Position numbers and translations under genes: made by a program
The notes under the pieces: model-generated
Database searches by the model: none
Seen by the model: the letters and a program-made list of their open reading frames with translations, nothing else
What the model was told of the DNA's origin: nothing
Assembly (NCBI GenBank): GCA_014905825.1
Contig: JACGCN010000077.1
Coordinates: forward strand, 54,637 to 118,636
Source of the DNA: Lyophyllum atratum
Lineage: Eukaryota; Basidiomycota; Agaricomycetes; Agaricales; Lyophyllaceae
Reading direction: 5' to 3'
Length of the DNA: 64,000 bases
Part shown: one piece after another, positions 24,857 to 38,140 of the stretch
Layout of the letters: each line of letters opens with the position of its first letter
Position numbering within the stretch: the first letter of the stretch is position 1

Positions 24857-27080
24857 ATGCCCCCCAAATTCCTGCCAAATGGCAGCGCTGCTACGCCCAT
24901 AGAGGTCTCTTCGTTGCCCCCAATCGTTGGAATCAACTTTGGCAACTCGTATGCTTCGATTGCTGTCTTCACGAAGGTAAGAAAACTTTTTCGGGGCGGC
25001 TAAAGATGTGAATTGGTCGAGCTAACAGATTCTCAGGAAGGTGTGGCTGAATGTATTGCGAACGAAGATGGAGAACGCCAGATTGCATGTGCGATCTCGT
25101 TTTTCGGCGAAGAAATTGTGAGTTATGCTCCTTTTTTCCCCATCAGACTCGCGAATTTCAGGTTCGCTACTCGTAAATGGGCCTTCTCTTGTGCTGGCGC
25201 GAGGCAAAAAGTGGGAGAGCGCATTGGCTGGGCCCGAAATCTCATGCGCAGAACTGCCCAATATCTGAATTATGACCGATCCATCTAACCCTAATTGATC
25301 AACAGTACATTGGAAACCAAGCGACGCACCAGCTCGTCAAGAACTCGAAGAATACGATTACCGGGTTCCGTAATCTACTTGGGAAAAAGTGCGTGCCCGA
25401 GTATTGCGCTCGAGATGAGGTTTCTGACCAACTCGCAGGTTCTCGGAGATATCGCAGTCGCAATCCACCAAGTCAGCTCCGGTAATCCAACACCCAGATA
25501 TCCCGGACGAGCCAGCCTACAAGGTCCAGGTTCTCCAGCCTGCCCCGTCGCCACTACCCCAGAGCACGCACACCTCCAGCTTCAACACGCCCGCTGCCTC
25601 TCACGCACCCACACCGCGTTCTGAACCCGTGCCTGGCGAGCGCATCCTCACCGTATCCGAGATCAACACGATGTTCATCGCATCTCTGGTAGAGTCTGCA
25701 GAGAACTTCCTCGGCAAAAAGGTGCAAGGCGCCGTCATCACCGTCCCCACCTCCTTCTCCGAGACCCAAAAAGACGCCCTGGAGAAGGCGGCTGCTAACG
25801 CTGGTGTCCACGTCCTCCAGCTCCTCGACGAGGCCGGTGCTGCTGCCGTCACCACCACCGCCGACATCTGGGCTGCCGACCTCCCCTCCGACCGCACCCA
25901 ACTCATCGTCGACCTCGGCAGCTCCTCCCTCTCCCTCACCCTCCTCTCCATCCGCTCCGGCCTCGCCTTCGTCCTCGCCTCCTCCTATACCACCTCCGTC
26001 GGTGGCGACCAGATCGACGAAAAACTCATCAAATTCTTCGCCGCCGACTTCACCAAAAAGACGAAAGTGCCCCTCACCGTCTGCCCCGCCACCGACATCG
26101 CCGACCAGCGCGCGGAGGCCCGCTTCCGCCTCGCCATCGAGCACACCAAACGCACCATCTCCGCCTCCCCCGGCGCCGCCACCTGCTCCGTCGAGTCCCT
26201 CAAAGACGGCGTCGACTACACCGGCTCCATCAACCGCCTCCGCTTCGACCTCGTCGTGCGCCCCGTCTACGCCGCCGTCTCCAGCGCCGTCTCCGCCCTC
26301 CTCGAGAGCGCCCAGGTCGACGCGCACCACGTCGATGAGATCGTGTACGTCGGCGGCTCCGCGTCCCTCCCCGGGCTGGACGAGACCCTATGCGCTGCGG
26401 GCTTCTCGGAGGACGTGGGCACGCCCTTCGCTCGCGGTACCGTCGTGGGCGGCGGCGTGGGTGACCCTACGACGGTGCTCGCGAGGGGGTGTGCTGTGCA
26501 GGGCGCGCTCCTGGCTGGGATCCCGGACGATGAGAAGCACAAGGAGCTGAAGGAGGCGTATGAGCGGGGATCGAAGAGTAACCAGGTACAAGCGACGAGC
26601 CGGACGCTGGGGGTGCTCGTCCCGAGCGCGGGTGCGGAGGGCGATATGGGGGGTGTTTGGATCCCGGTGGTGCATAAGGAGACGGCGCTGCCGGCGCGCC
26701 GGGTGGTGCGGTTTGACGTCGAGTTGGCGGAGGAGGCGAAGGGGCAGCTGGCGTTTGAGGTGTGGGAGGTGGCGGAGTCGATCCGGGTTGAGAAGATCAT
26801 GCCCGAGGCGGATGAGGAAGACGAAGAGGAGGAGGAGGAGCCGGAGGAGGTGGAGGTGAAGCATCGGGTTGTGAAGAAGGAGGTGTTCTTGGGGGCCGTG
26901 CTTTTCGAGGCGAAGCTGGGCATCAAAACGAAGGGGAAGGGGAAGGATGCGGGGAAGACGTTTACGGCTGTTGAGGTGCAGTTTATCGTTGAGGGTAGTG
27001 GGGCGGTGAAGGTTGATGTGAAGGAAGTGGGCGAGGGAGGTGCGACTGGGAGCCTTAGAGTGGCTGCTCCCGGTTCATGA
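24857..27080 (+). CDS. SSZ1: Hsp70-like protein SSZ1 (ribosome-associated complex subunit)
   Basis: Exons 24857-24976, 25037-25117, 25306-25388 and 25439-27080 give 641 aa. The Hsp70 nucleotide-binding fold is clear: VGINFGNSYASIAVF, GNQATHQLVKN, TVPTSFSETQKDALEKAA, LDEAGAAAV, IVDLGSSSLSLTLL, VGGDQIDEKLIKFF and IVYVGGSASLPGLDETL. The DxGT motifs of canonical Hsp70 are altered (NFGNSY), the loop after NLLGKKF is long, and the C-terminal part is short with an acidic stretch near 26815-26860. These are hallmarks of Ssz1, which pairs with zuotin to assist Ssb on ribosomes and does not need ATP hydrolysis. Codons are strongly C/G-ending, as expected for a highly expressed gene, so the reverse strand carries long spurious ORFs. 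The N-terminal DNA (375 bp upstream) is divergent with the ULD-PAH gene. Confidence 0.93.
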
Positions 27081-29862
27081 TCGGTTGTCGGTTAGAGATG
27101 TCCTTTCCGTTTTCTCATAGAGTAGTGAGTTTATGACTCTTGCATTTTGGATCACTACACTCGCATTGTCCTTCGCACATATGAAGCTGTATACAGGCAC
27201 TTCCTTCATGTTAGAGAACCTGCGCCTAGCGTCAGTGGACCCGATACCCATGCACGTGAGAGATCAAAGTCGTTGCACTACCACTACTTCCAAGACATCT
27301 CTACCACCGCCGCCTAAAGTCCTCCCGCAAATCTAGCCTCAACTCAAGCGGGTGAAGCCCCAGTGTACTTATAAAACTAGAACCCTCCCTCGACGGACAT
27401 ACAGCATCCAGAGCGTCCACACCCCGCCGTTCCTGATTTCATCTCCTCGGCGCTGATCCGTTCGCCAGTTCCAGACTCAGCCGACATCGACCAGAACCAG
27501 AACCAGAACCGAACACGCGCCATTTTCTCGCTTCCACTCGAGTGGGTCCCCGACACTTGAAAAATTGAGCAACCCCTCCCCCACGTCAGAGTACGCGCAG
27601 CCCTCCTCGTCATCCCGACAAGCGCGTTCGTGATCATCAAAACCCCAGACACGCCAAGAGGGAAGTCGATATCGGGGTATCAGGACAACGAGTCTGACGC
27701 GTCAGTCAGTCTAGCATTAGCCGGGGACACGACACGGCATCAGGACCGCAATGGGTAAGTACCTGAAAGCGGCGCAAAGACCTGGATAGGAAAAAGAGTC
27801 TCGAATGAAAAAAACGCGTCTTTATCGTTATTCTAGAACGCTTGTGGTGCACTGGTTCTTCGGGGCCTGGGCCTGGAAGGTGGGGGCGTGCGACTTTCGA
27901 CTCGTCTTACCTTATCTTGGACAAGGCGGGCGGCGGATGTCCTGGTATGTACATGTCATGGTACATTAGCATCTGGCAGGCTAGAGCTTTTTTTCATACA
28001 CGACACGACGGAACGTGCGTACGACTTGTACCTGTACATGATGATCATCGCTCCTATGCGTACCTGGCCTGGGGACGTCACGTCGAAAAGTGAGATGAAC
28101 AATATGGACATGGACAGTCACCTACCGAGGCACATTGGTGCATACTCATACCCGTACCCACCCGGGCACTGGCAGCTGAGGGGGTACGTATGAAGGAACG
28201 CGACGCGACGCCACCGCGTTTTTGTTATCGTAAGGATGGGCTTGGGTCGGGGCTGAGCAGCAGCTTATAGTATTAGTATGTTGGGCAGGCAAGCATCGGG
28301 ACTTCAGGATGCCCGATACGACTGGAGTGGAGTGCGGAACTAGGCACGCGTCCAGTTTAGTTTAGGTGGCGGACACGAGGTTCGCGGCGGGGGTTAGGAG
28401 GGGGAGGGACGGTCGTTCTTAGTGGTTCTGAGTACGTCGCCCAGGCCCCGTCGCTCCGTCGGGCCTGGGCAGGCCGATTGGATTCGGAGGAGATCCGTGA
28501 TTGGTGGGGCACGCGTTGAGCGCCTAGGGTTAGAAAGGCACCTATAACCGTTAAGGTTCTTATTTAGCGAGCGCAAGTAGAGACATATTCAAGCTGGAAG
28601 CGCTGACATCTGACGCTGTACGCGCGAGATCGCGTACACATCATCAGCATGGAAGTTATGGCCGAGCACCCAGGGCAAATCTGCAAGTACATAGTCGATG
28701 CCAACGCCAACCTGCGACGCGTCCTTACCACGGCTCATAAGCACCGGCCGCTTGCCATCCGTTCCGTGCAGCAACCCTGATTAAAGCTTGGCTATTTATA
28801 AGTCCGTCCCTGATTGAGGAGGTGGTCGAGAATAACAGGACGACGTTGACGTTGAACCGGGGGTGATGATGTCGCTGGCATGTTGATGCAGAGTGCCGAA
28901 TCACGGTTTCATCAATGTCGTGATCGTGCGCGTTGATAGTTATGAACATAGGCAGAACTCTCGAGCGCAGAAGACGAATACCAGTGGTTGAAAAGGAAAG
29001 AAGGTCACATCTATCGTACGATCCCTTTATTAAGAATACTCGCGTGAGAAGGAGTGGAGAACAGGTGACTTTCCGTGGGTTCCATGCTCACCGCGCATCC
29101 CGTTGTTGTTGGAATCTATGGTATATGGCACATGTCGAGCCAGGATAGCGACCTGATGCAAACATATCTCCGGACTCCATACGTCTACCAACGATAATGC
29201 TGAGGCTACAGCACATACCTCATCGACCTTGTTCTCGTGGAAGCACCACGCGTCGGCCGACATCGCTAGGCTTACATGGCTTCCTCGAGATGACGAACAT
29301 GCTCTTCGTGTCAATTCGGCAGTGAAGAAGACCAGGAAGCGATAAGGCTATTGAGCGGATACAGAAGCCCGGAACGCACCGGCATGAAGTTGATATGAAA
29401 CGTCCACATGTAGACCCCGAGAATGAATGCACTGAAGGCAGGGAGAGACTTGGATTGATGCAGAACTGACACTGACACTTTCGCGTTCGTCAACTTCCCA
29501 GTTTCGACCACGTGACCCAAGTCAACATACCAGCAACCATGATCTCTTCACTCGGACGACGACGAGCGGTACACGCAGCAGCCTCGTGTAAAGGCAGTCG
29601 CGTCCGCGCAGGCAACCCAATCGCCACAAGCATCGAATCGCCGCGTCGAGGGTAAAAACTACTCTATACGCCTAAAGGTCCTTCTAAGCCCGATCACGGC
29701 CTAACGCAGACACCCGCGTACCTGCCTGCCACCTGCATCTATCTGGAGATGGATGAGGAAGGACACCATGATGTTGTCAGCACGTCCAGGGCCCGGAACG
29801 TATTCTGCACAGAGCCTTTCGAGGGTCCGGCTGTCGTAACACCAGCATGCGTGGGCCGAGGG
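27081..29862. other. 2.8 kb without a recognised gene
   Basis: Only short ORFs with no recognisable product, no clear exon chain, and low-complexity bits such as CCAGAACCAGAACCAGAAC near 27490. An unrecognised or non-coding transcript cannot be excluded. Confidence 0.45.
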
Positions 29863-29868
29863 TATAAA
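29863..29868 (+). promoter_or_regulatory. TATA box of the secreted-protein gene
   Basis: TATAAA lies 92 bp upstream of the ATG at 29960, in gggtataaagagcgg, with a pyrimidine-rich leader after it. Spacing fits a fungal core promoter of a strongly regulated gene. Confidence 0.6.
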
Positions 29869-29959
29869 GAGCGGAGAGGGAGACCACTGTAAGTCAGCTC
29901 AACTTCGGACGGCTTCTCTCACCGGACGACTTCGCTGAACGCGTTCCCCCTCTCCTAAC

Positions 29960-31707
29960 ATGCAATCCTTCTCGCGTCTATTGACTCTCACCCTGTTAGC
30001 TATAACGGCGAATGGTAAGCCATCATCTCGAGACTCCCCCTTGCTGATAGGTACTCACCTCGTCCCTGGGTCCTAGCTGCTACCTCAGGCATCGTTCCCC
30101 CTGCACAGCGAGGTATCCCCAATACTCCCCAGGAGGTCGACGTGAATGGCACGACGACCGACACCCAGAACATCGCGGTCACCGTCCCTCTCGTCGACCA
30201 GAAGGCCGGTGCCACCGACGACGCGCCCCCGAACCAGCCTGTCCCCGACACCCTCGTCACCGCCCTCGACGGCCAGGTCGTCGATTCCGGAACCACAGTC
30301 AGCCTGCTGTCAGCGAAAGCCCGCCCCACGGTCGACTTGTCGAGACGCACTGTTGCTGGGTACGAACAGGTGTTCGCAGGCACGGGTACGAGGTTGACCG
30401 ATAGGGATGGTTCGATCGAGGGAACGGCGTATCTCACCTACACCGTCGTCTCCAACGCCACATACGACGTCGACGCCTGCCTCAACTTCTGCAGTCGCGT
30501 CAACGGCTGTGGTACGTCCCTCCTCTCCCTCCCCAGACCCGTTTCCCACATCCTAACCCTCCTTCGGTGTAGTGTTCGCCAACCTGTATTATGAATATAA
30601 CAACTACCTTCTCGACTTCGTCTTTGGCGAACACTCCAACCTGAAGTGCGCGGTGTACGGGGACATCCACGCTGCAGCGGAGAAGACCAACCGGGGCGGC
30701 CAGCAGTCCATCGAACCCCCATCCGGCCTGACCTACATCCAGAACAGCAGCGGTTGGGCAGCCAAGACCCTCGCCGACCCCGCCACCCCCGACGGCTACG
30801 AGATCGTCTTCGGTCCCACCAACGGCGCGAACAACGCACCAGGGGTAAGTCCATCCTCCTTCACCTATCACTTGTCGTGGAGCACGGTACTGACGAGTTG
30901 GACAGTACATGGGCTTCGCCTTCATCGACAAGTACGACGTGGACGCCTGCGCAGCGCTCTGCAACACGCGCGGATCCGACGGGGCCGGGGGTGCCTGCCA
31001 GTACTTCAACATCTGGCGTGCCCTCGTTAACGGCGTCCCCACCACCTATACCTGCAGCTTCGTGAGTACCCCCTCCCCCACCCCACCCCGCTCCAGACCC
31101 ACACTAACCTCCGCCCCTCCCTCCTCCCTGACAGTACTACCTCGTCGCAGACGAGTCCACCGCAGTCAATTACGGCCAAGGCGACCTCAAAGTGACCTAC
31201 TCCCGCGGGTACAAGCGCAAGTCCCTCGTCATCGACGGCGGCTTCGAGGGGTACACCTGCGGCGGCGGGGACGAGTTCTGCTTCGCCGCCTCCTACTCCG
31301 CCTGGATCGGCACCAGCCCCCTCGGCGGCTCCCTCGACGCCAGCATCTTCCACTACGCGCCGTACGCCCGCACCGGGAGCAGCGTCGCCCTCCTCGGGTC
31401 TGCGAGCGGGGTGGACGCGCTGGCGGGGACGTTGATGCCGAGGGCGCCGCTGATGACTGTGGCGGGGAAGAGGTATACGATCACGTTCTTCCAGTCGAGC
31501 TTGTATGCGGGGTCGGAGGCGGAGAAGGACGCGTTTATTGATGTGTTGTGGAATGGCGCGATTGTGAAGACGATTAGGCCGGGGTTCCAGCCGTTCACGT
31601 TTTATGAGCTTACGGTGACGGCGCGCGGGAGTGATAGGCTGGCGTTCCATGGGGGGAAGGCGCCGGCGTGGTCGTTTATTGATGATGTTAATGTGTTTGC
31701 GCTGTGA
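29960..31707 (+). CDS. secreted fruit-body-specific-type protein
   Basis: Exons 29960-30014, 30077-30511, 30573-30844, 30906-31061 and 31135-31707 give 496 aa. The first residues (MQSFSRLLTLTLLAITANA) are a signal peptide. Two paired-cysteine segments recur, VDACLNFCSRVNGC and VDACAALCNTRGSDGAGGAC, similar to PAN/apple-like folds. The pattern YYEYNNYLLDFVFGEHSNLK, GYEIVFGPTNGANNAPG, YMGFAFIDKYDVDAC and FNIWRALVNGVPTTY is what I recall from basidiomycete proteins annotated as fruit-body specific protein A. The C-terminal third looks like a beta-rich domain (SFIDDVNVF). Exons are GC-rich with C-ending codons, suggesting high expression. The molecular role is unknown; cell-surface or matrix function is inference. 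Confidence 0.8.
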
Positions 31708-33541
31708 GCGATGGAAGGGATGGGGATGGGGAGTGGACTATAAAAGGTTGTGCTTTTTTTTTGATTTATTTTTTACGAGTATTTGGGGATGGGGATGGGA
31801 GGCATGATAGGTAGTACGTTCGTGTAATTTCTGATGTCGGCTCGGTTTCGGTCATGAATATCTTTTCTTTCCCTCTATGATTGGCTGTGGGTCCATGGCG
31901 TCGCGAATTTCGAGTTGATTTCGAGGCTCATGTAATGTTCGATCGGACTTGTATCCATCCATCGCGAGAATGTACGTAGCAGCTAGGTGGGGAGTCGAAT
32001 ATCAAAACGATGGATAAGGCGGATAGAGATTAGCGTACGTTGATTGTATCTTATATCACATCGACAGCATCCAGCTATGCCTTAACTCTCTGACCAGAGT
32101 TGATGGGCTCAGCCCGATGTCAGGAAATCATGGTGAGACTTCCCAACAACGTCGATGAGCTGTCGATGGAGAGAAACGGCTAAGTACCTGGGGACACCAC
32201 CAAATTAAGCTGAAAAGAGCAGAACTCACCGAGAGAAGATTGGATGACGAAGTTCGGTCGAGTACTCACTCCAGTAGGCAAGACGTCTGATCGAGCGCTA
32301 TTAGCACACTATTAGGAAGACACGGAATAGTCTGGTCATCGTCAAGACACCTGATCAAACGGTTACCGACGGTCAGTACGATAAAGTAGGAGAATAGCTG
32401 TCGCCACTCGCCACGCGATTCGAGTCTAAACTTGGTCTAAGCTGGGATACCTCCCTCTCTCGCCTCACTACTACCCGGGTACCCGACATCTGATTCCCGG
32501 AAGTACGTAGCGACTTCCTTTGAATGGCCTGGATTACTGCGCATAAGAAGCTATCAAGCAGACCCGCGACGCTGTGGGTGGTGGTGGTATGAGGAGCAAG
32601 AGAAAGCGGACTGATGGCTGAGATTCGAAGATGCGATTTGACACCCTTCCGATTCGCGCCTTCTGCATGACTCCGCCATCCTAAGGACACGTGTAGACAC
32701 TATCGTTTGATAGACCCTCAGGACACAAGGACATGAAGTTCGTGTCAGAAAGTCCGGTGTTGACAACCTTCACAGTAAGTGGCTTCAAGACTCGAGAGCG
32801 GTCTTATAGGTTGAAGGAGAGACGATGCAGTATAGGCCTCTCGAGTACGTCCCTAGGTTCAAGTACATGGCGAGGGGTTCACAGCAGTCCGTCGTTTATC
32901 TGCGCAGGTACGAAACCGTATTCCCTATATTACGGATTCCGTTCCGTGGGACGTCCTGAATCTGTAGCGGAAGTTCGAACAGTGACATACCAAAGTTTGT
33001 AGAAGCTGATTAGAGTGGCAGCCGTGTCGAACAAACTGAAAGCAATCGTATTTTAGAGAGCTCTGGAATCATGATTGAATTGACTTGTTGTTTCGAAAAG
33101 CTACGTCGGCTCTCGATGCTCCTCAACGTCAGGGCGGTCAGTCGACCGTGACAATCCAGGCATAGACGAGGTAGGGCAGTCTTGGCTCGTCACAGTCCAC
33201 CATTTGAGTTGATCTCTGACTTCGATAACACTATCACGCACTATCACGCATCCGGTCGTGTATGTATCCGCCGTTCAAGATATAGAATGGCCATTTTAGA
33301 GTAGTGATAGAGTACTCATGGAGTACGTCGAACGGAAAGTTGGAGAGAGGTGAAGGTGGTCCAAGAGACGAGGTGATGAATCGTTGACCTAGTACTTAGT
33401 ACTAAGTATGGGTAGTATTGGAATGGCGGACGCAAGCGCAATCCTAGTGCTTCGTGCATCGTGGGAATCGTGATCACATGCCGGGATTTTCTGCCGAGAC
33501 TCAGACAGAACTTCAAGTTCAACGCGTCTGGGGTCTCCGTC
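31708..33541. other. 1.8 kb without a recognised gene
   Basis: No ORF chain with plausible splice sites. Short direct repeats such as cactatcacgcactatcacg near 33229 are present. Confidence 0.45.
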
Positions 33542-35806
33542 ATGAGCAATAATTTGCAGAAGTCCATGGTACTGGGTGGGGTGGAGAATACTGCCGAAAT
33601 GTTGCGCCGGAAAGAATTGCGTTCGCTTAGGGCAGTGGGCCAGCTTTCTGGGATTTTTTCAGTAGTCCCTCGCTACATGCCCTACGACATTCTCAATGGT
33701 GAGTCACGTCGCCTATGACGCGCGATTTACTTCATGATCGGCTTTAGGTGAATATGAGTCTGGCGAGGATGAAGCGAGAGATGCTCTGGGAGTTAAAAGT
33801 GGTGGTGAGGGTCGTGCCGAGCCTGAGGGCGAGGACTCGGAGGCGCAGGATGATAAGGATGGTCTTAATGGGAAGCACCACTGTGAAGCGGAGGAGGAGG
33901 AAGAGGAAGGGGAGAGCGACGGTGGTGGCCTTCGTGCTGGAAACGAAGATGAGGACGACTACGAAGATGAGGATGAGGAGAATGGGGGTACTGATGGGGC
34001 TGAAAACGACGAGAGTACCGACGACGAGGTCAATGAAGAACAGCCAGTGATCGAAATACCTCGCTCAGAGTTCATCCAGGCCTGGAAAAGGCTCAATTCG
34101 AGGCCCACCCGCGCTGCCTGGCGGCGACAGTTTACTGGGGTGCGAATTTGCTTGATCTGAGGCTCTATCTCTCCTTTTGTTTTACGTGCCCAAGGCTGAT
34201 CGCAGTTGCAGACTTGTCTCGTTTGCAGCAAGAATGGCCTCCGCTGCGACTTCTCCACCCCTTCAGACGGAGCGCGCCCACAGCTCGCTTGTACAGGTTG
34301 TCATGAAGCGAAGCAGGCTTGCTACGTCAAGGCCAATTTCGCCCTATTCGACATGCCCAAGAATTTAAATTTGACAACGAATTTTGTAAGATGGGCCCTC
34401 AACAATAATTGGCAGGTCCAGCCGCGTGTGCCGAGGAAGACGCTATCGGTAGAGAAACGGCCACTCTTGGAACCCGAACGCGGTAACAGCAAGGCTTCGA
34501 AGTCAAAGCCTGGTCCGGGGGTCAATTCGGCCGGAAAGGTCGACGGAAAGGTGAAGGAGGTTAGGGGTGATGTTTCTGGTGGTCCCGTGAGTAGAGCGGG
34601 TGGGAGGTCAAAGGGACGGGTGGCATGGACGATCCAGCTTTCGGGGAGTGCGAAGTCGAGACCAAAGGTGAAGGAACAATCCAAGGCCCGGGCGGCGGGC
34701 ACGGTGGTAGATTCTCAGTCGAAAGACGCGATAGATGGTGTAGGCTTTTTTCACGATGCACCCCCTTCCCAGCAGCCTCTTCCTTCAGACTCTCCCCAAC
34801 CTCCTTCGCCGGTACCTGGTCCCGTGCCACCTACCGAACACACTTCGACATTGAGTATGGAAAGGGATGAAATCACTACCCGCAACAATTTAGATGTCAT
34901 GCTCGCGAATGCCGCAAACTCCCAGCGACAGAAGACCATATCTATACTTGTTAAACAAGTCGATCGCCTGCGCGAAGAACGAAACACCCTACGTCGCTCC
35001 AATGAGACGATATCGCTGGAGCTCACAGGTGTTCGAGGACAGTTGGATCAGGCCCTGCTGACTATAGACGCACACCAGGGATTCGGAGAAGGATCGCGTT
35101 GCCTTGCCAGTAGTCGCTTCGAGCGATGAGCGTAGTGCAGACGACGTTACGCAGCTAAAAGGGGAGTTAGCGATTTCCCAAGACCGCGTGAAGGACCTTG
35201 AAAATCAGCTTGCAGCCTCCGTTGCCTCCGTGGACGTTTTGAAGGAGGATTTGAGGAAATGGAGGCTTCGTGCTGAGGAGGGAACAACAGAGATGGCTAC
35301 GTGGAAGGGCCGTGCGATGACGACCATGGAGGAAGTTTTGGGTGCGTTTCATCTTCGATTGTCCTTTCTTTCCCCTGCCTTCATGCTGTCCCTTCGAAGG
35401 CCTTGAACTCGACAGAGCCCGTCTGCGCCTTGCTGTCCAGAACCCCGCTGACAAGATCTACGGTCTCCTCGAGCGGCCTAGTGATCGTACTCTGCCCGCA
35501 ATCAGTGGTGCAATTTCAGACATCCGCTGCGCGCTATCGAGAGATGCAGTGACAGACACGCGTCAGCTGCTCGAAGGCCGGAACCCTTCATGGCTTTATG
35601 ATCCGTATAGTCAGAGGTCTGTCGTGCGTCGGGGTGATCGTGGATACTCCGATGTCGAGATCGAGGGGTTTCTCGATGAGCAGCACGTGTATGGCGCGAG
35701 AACGGAGTCGACTATGAGTCCGCATGCCTCCATGAAAAGGGCAGCGGTTTCGAACGAAGACGACGACAACATTCCGGGACCGTCAAAGCGGGTGCGCTCT
35801 AATTGA
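33542..35806 (+). CDS. paired CX2CX6C cysteine-cluster protein with acidic region and coiled coil; apparent frameshift
   Basis: Exons 33542-33698, 33748-34139, 34206-35341 and 35400-35806. Exon 2 encodes a long Glu/Asp-rich stretch, then IPRSEFIQAWKRLNSRPTRA. Exon 3 opens with CLVCSKNGLRC and CTGCHEAKQAC, i.e. CX2CX6C twice separated by 14 residues, close to a Zn2Cys6 cluster, followed by basic linkers and a coiled coil (ISILVKQVDRLREERNTLRR). Near 35079 the frame must shift by one base (ggg run) to continue into a second coiled coil (LKGELAISQDRVKDLENQL); no splice site explains it. After the last intron comes LELDRARLRLAVQNPADKI, and the C-terminus PSKRVRSN looks like a nuclear localisation signal. 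A nuclear regulator is plausible, but the family was not recognised. The start at 33542 is the first in-frame ATG. Confidence 0.65.
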
Positions 35807-36099
35807 TCCTTTACGTATAGTTCACTCTTTCTCTGTTTTCTTCCTGTGTCTTTCGTTATCGTGCTGCTTTGCTACCTTGCTGCCAGTGTATGTGTGCCAT
35901 GCAAAAGAAAGGGATTCCTGTATAATGGTGAAACTGAAACCTGACCCGTGAGACTCGAAAGAACCAGGGAGAGTGATGTAGGAGGATTGGATCGTATGAG
36001 GGCCGCACCTCCCTTACCCTTGTACTATTATCACCCGAGCGCCAGGTCTCATGGGTTCTTCGTAAACCACCGGTACACATCCTGAATGCATTTATTACC

Positions 36100-38140
36100 G
36101 TCATGAAGGGTACAACGAGGGTAACTGCGTATCCATCAGGTTAATGCCTTCCACTCGCCCGTTTCGATCGACACGGCGGACCAGGTGGTGGACGCCGGCG
36201 CAGGTGCTGACGAGCGAGTATAATTTCCTCGACGTGCTCCTCATGCCGCTCCCAGTGACACGGTGTGCAGAAATCTCCTTCTCCCTCTGTACCTTCATCG
36301 CGTCCCTTCGTATTTTCTTTATCCGCTCCTGCAGCCCCGCCCAAAGAGTCTTCACGACCGGCCAAACCTCTGAAGCGGAGGTGCGAGCATCGATATCTCG
36401 GACGCCGATCTTCGCAGCCGATACCCCCTCGTTCATATCGATGTCACCGTCCCTACCGACCAAGCGATGAACTAGAACAAAGCGAAGACGTAGCGTACAG
36501 CGTGAGGTGGATAGCAGTGAAGGAGTCAATCGTGCTCGCGCTTGCGCTGGTGATGGACTTGGGGCCGAATATTGAAGATAGTCTCGACTATGGTGATGGA
36601 ACGAGTGGATGAGGTGATCGTGGAGCCGGTGACGGAAACAACGGAGAATATGAAGTATCTACAAACCTTGTGAGTAAGATAAACTGACGCGAAACCGAAA
36701 ACGAACGCACCATCCCGAGTTGGAAAACCTTGGTCGACATTCATAAACACCTTCTCCACATCAATCTTGTCCTCGGACGTAGCTTGAAGCTCGCGTTCAG
36801 CTTGCGGAGCTCGTAAGGACGCTTCGCCCGGCCGTGGAGTTGAGTTCGCGCTGGAGACTGAAGCCCGTCGCAGCTGGGAAAACTGAGCGCCGCGCTGGCG
36901 AAGCAGTGATGTTGGTAATGGAGCTGATTCAACGTGTTAGACATACCCCGAGACATAACAATGAACACCAGCGTACCTGTCGCGTGGAGAAAAGGCCGAA
37001 CGTCCCCGCCGACCTCTCACTCCACTTCCATCCGCCCCCCTACCTCCGCTGCCTACATATCCTTCCTCATTACCTCCCTCCCTATCCCTCCCGATGTCAT
37101 AGGTCCCGCCTGAATCGAAAAATGATCAGTCCTCTGCGGAGGTCAAGATCACGAAAATACCCACCCGCATGACCACATCACGGCCAGCCCATCCCCATTT
37201 TCAAATGAACTGCTCCTCGGTACCCTCCCCGTTGCGACCCCTCCACCTCCCGCTCCTCGAGCCCTCCTGTTGGCGGCCGTTCCTCGCGGACTGAGCGCCG
37301 TCACTCGCAACACGGGCATCCTGGTCGAGATCCGGCGGTGGCCCGATGACATAGGTGGAGGAGAGGTTTCAGGGAACCAAGGTGGGCGTACTGTTGGGCG
37401 GGTCGGAGCGGAAGCGGTATGCGGAGGAGGAGCGGGTTATGGAGTAGATGGAACGACGATTCTCTCTGAGGCAATGGGGGTGGTGGTGTAAATGACATAC
37501 GCGGGCAGGGGGCGGGGTCTGAATCCGGGAGTGTACGACGAAGGGGGCGTAGGGCGGATGAGAGAACGGTGCGTAGGCGGTTATGCCTCGCCAGGATTGG
37601 GTGTACTAAAGCACTTTCTCCCGGGTTTCTCGGGCGCGGAGATATCGTCCCGGAGATGGATGTCTGACCCTAGTGACCAGGGTTCGTCGATGTCGATAAC
37701 GACATCTTGGTCCTTGACGGCAGCCTGCGATGGCGGTTGGGACAGGATGAAGGAGACCCGCAGTTTGGGCTTCGAGATATTGGAGCCGTCGATGACGGGG
37801 GCGCTCGTGCGGCGGTGCTTTCGGTCCAAGACCGGGCTCGTCTTGCGCCGTCGTTGTGATTGTGGCACCTGAGGCTGTGGTAGCGGCTGTGCTATGCAAA
37901 CTGCTCTTCAAAGTCAGTATGAGCCATAGACACCTCGAGAATCTGGCCAGTGATCTTCTCATCGCATCCTGCATATTACTCGAGTTATGTGGATGGCGAA
38001 GATTGATTGTCGGCCTAGTCGAAGGCTGCCAGAAATAAGAAACCACTGAACGAACAAAAAAAGTACCGCTACAACTCACCGTTATTGAGCGCCTCAGACG
38101 TCGGCACGTCCTTTGTGTTCCAACATAAGCGCCATGCACC
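36100..38140 (-). other. unresolved coding segments, possibly one eroded gene
   Basis: Three segments splice well: an exon ending at 38080 (WNTKDVPTSEALNNG), exon 37968-37934 (CDEKITGQILE) and exon 37868-37581 (SNISKPKLRVSFILSQPPSQ, VVIDIDEPWSLGSDI), with matching phases and good GT-AG sites. Upstream, the frame of the first exon meets a TGA close to 38135 and I found no start. Further 3' on the same strand, about 36530-36900 (KIDVEKVFMNVDQGFPTRDG) and 36150-36530 (VVKTLWAGLQERIKKIRRDA) also look coding but do not join. Either several small genes or one decayed gene; product unknown. Confidence 0.35.

Noticed and set aside
25554..26926. Long minus-strand and shifted-frame ORFs inside SSZ1
   Set aside because: They are shadows of a gene with strong C/G-ending codon bias; the SSZ1 frame shows clear Hsp70 motifs and the shadows are low-complexity Ala/Gly/Ser/Pro.
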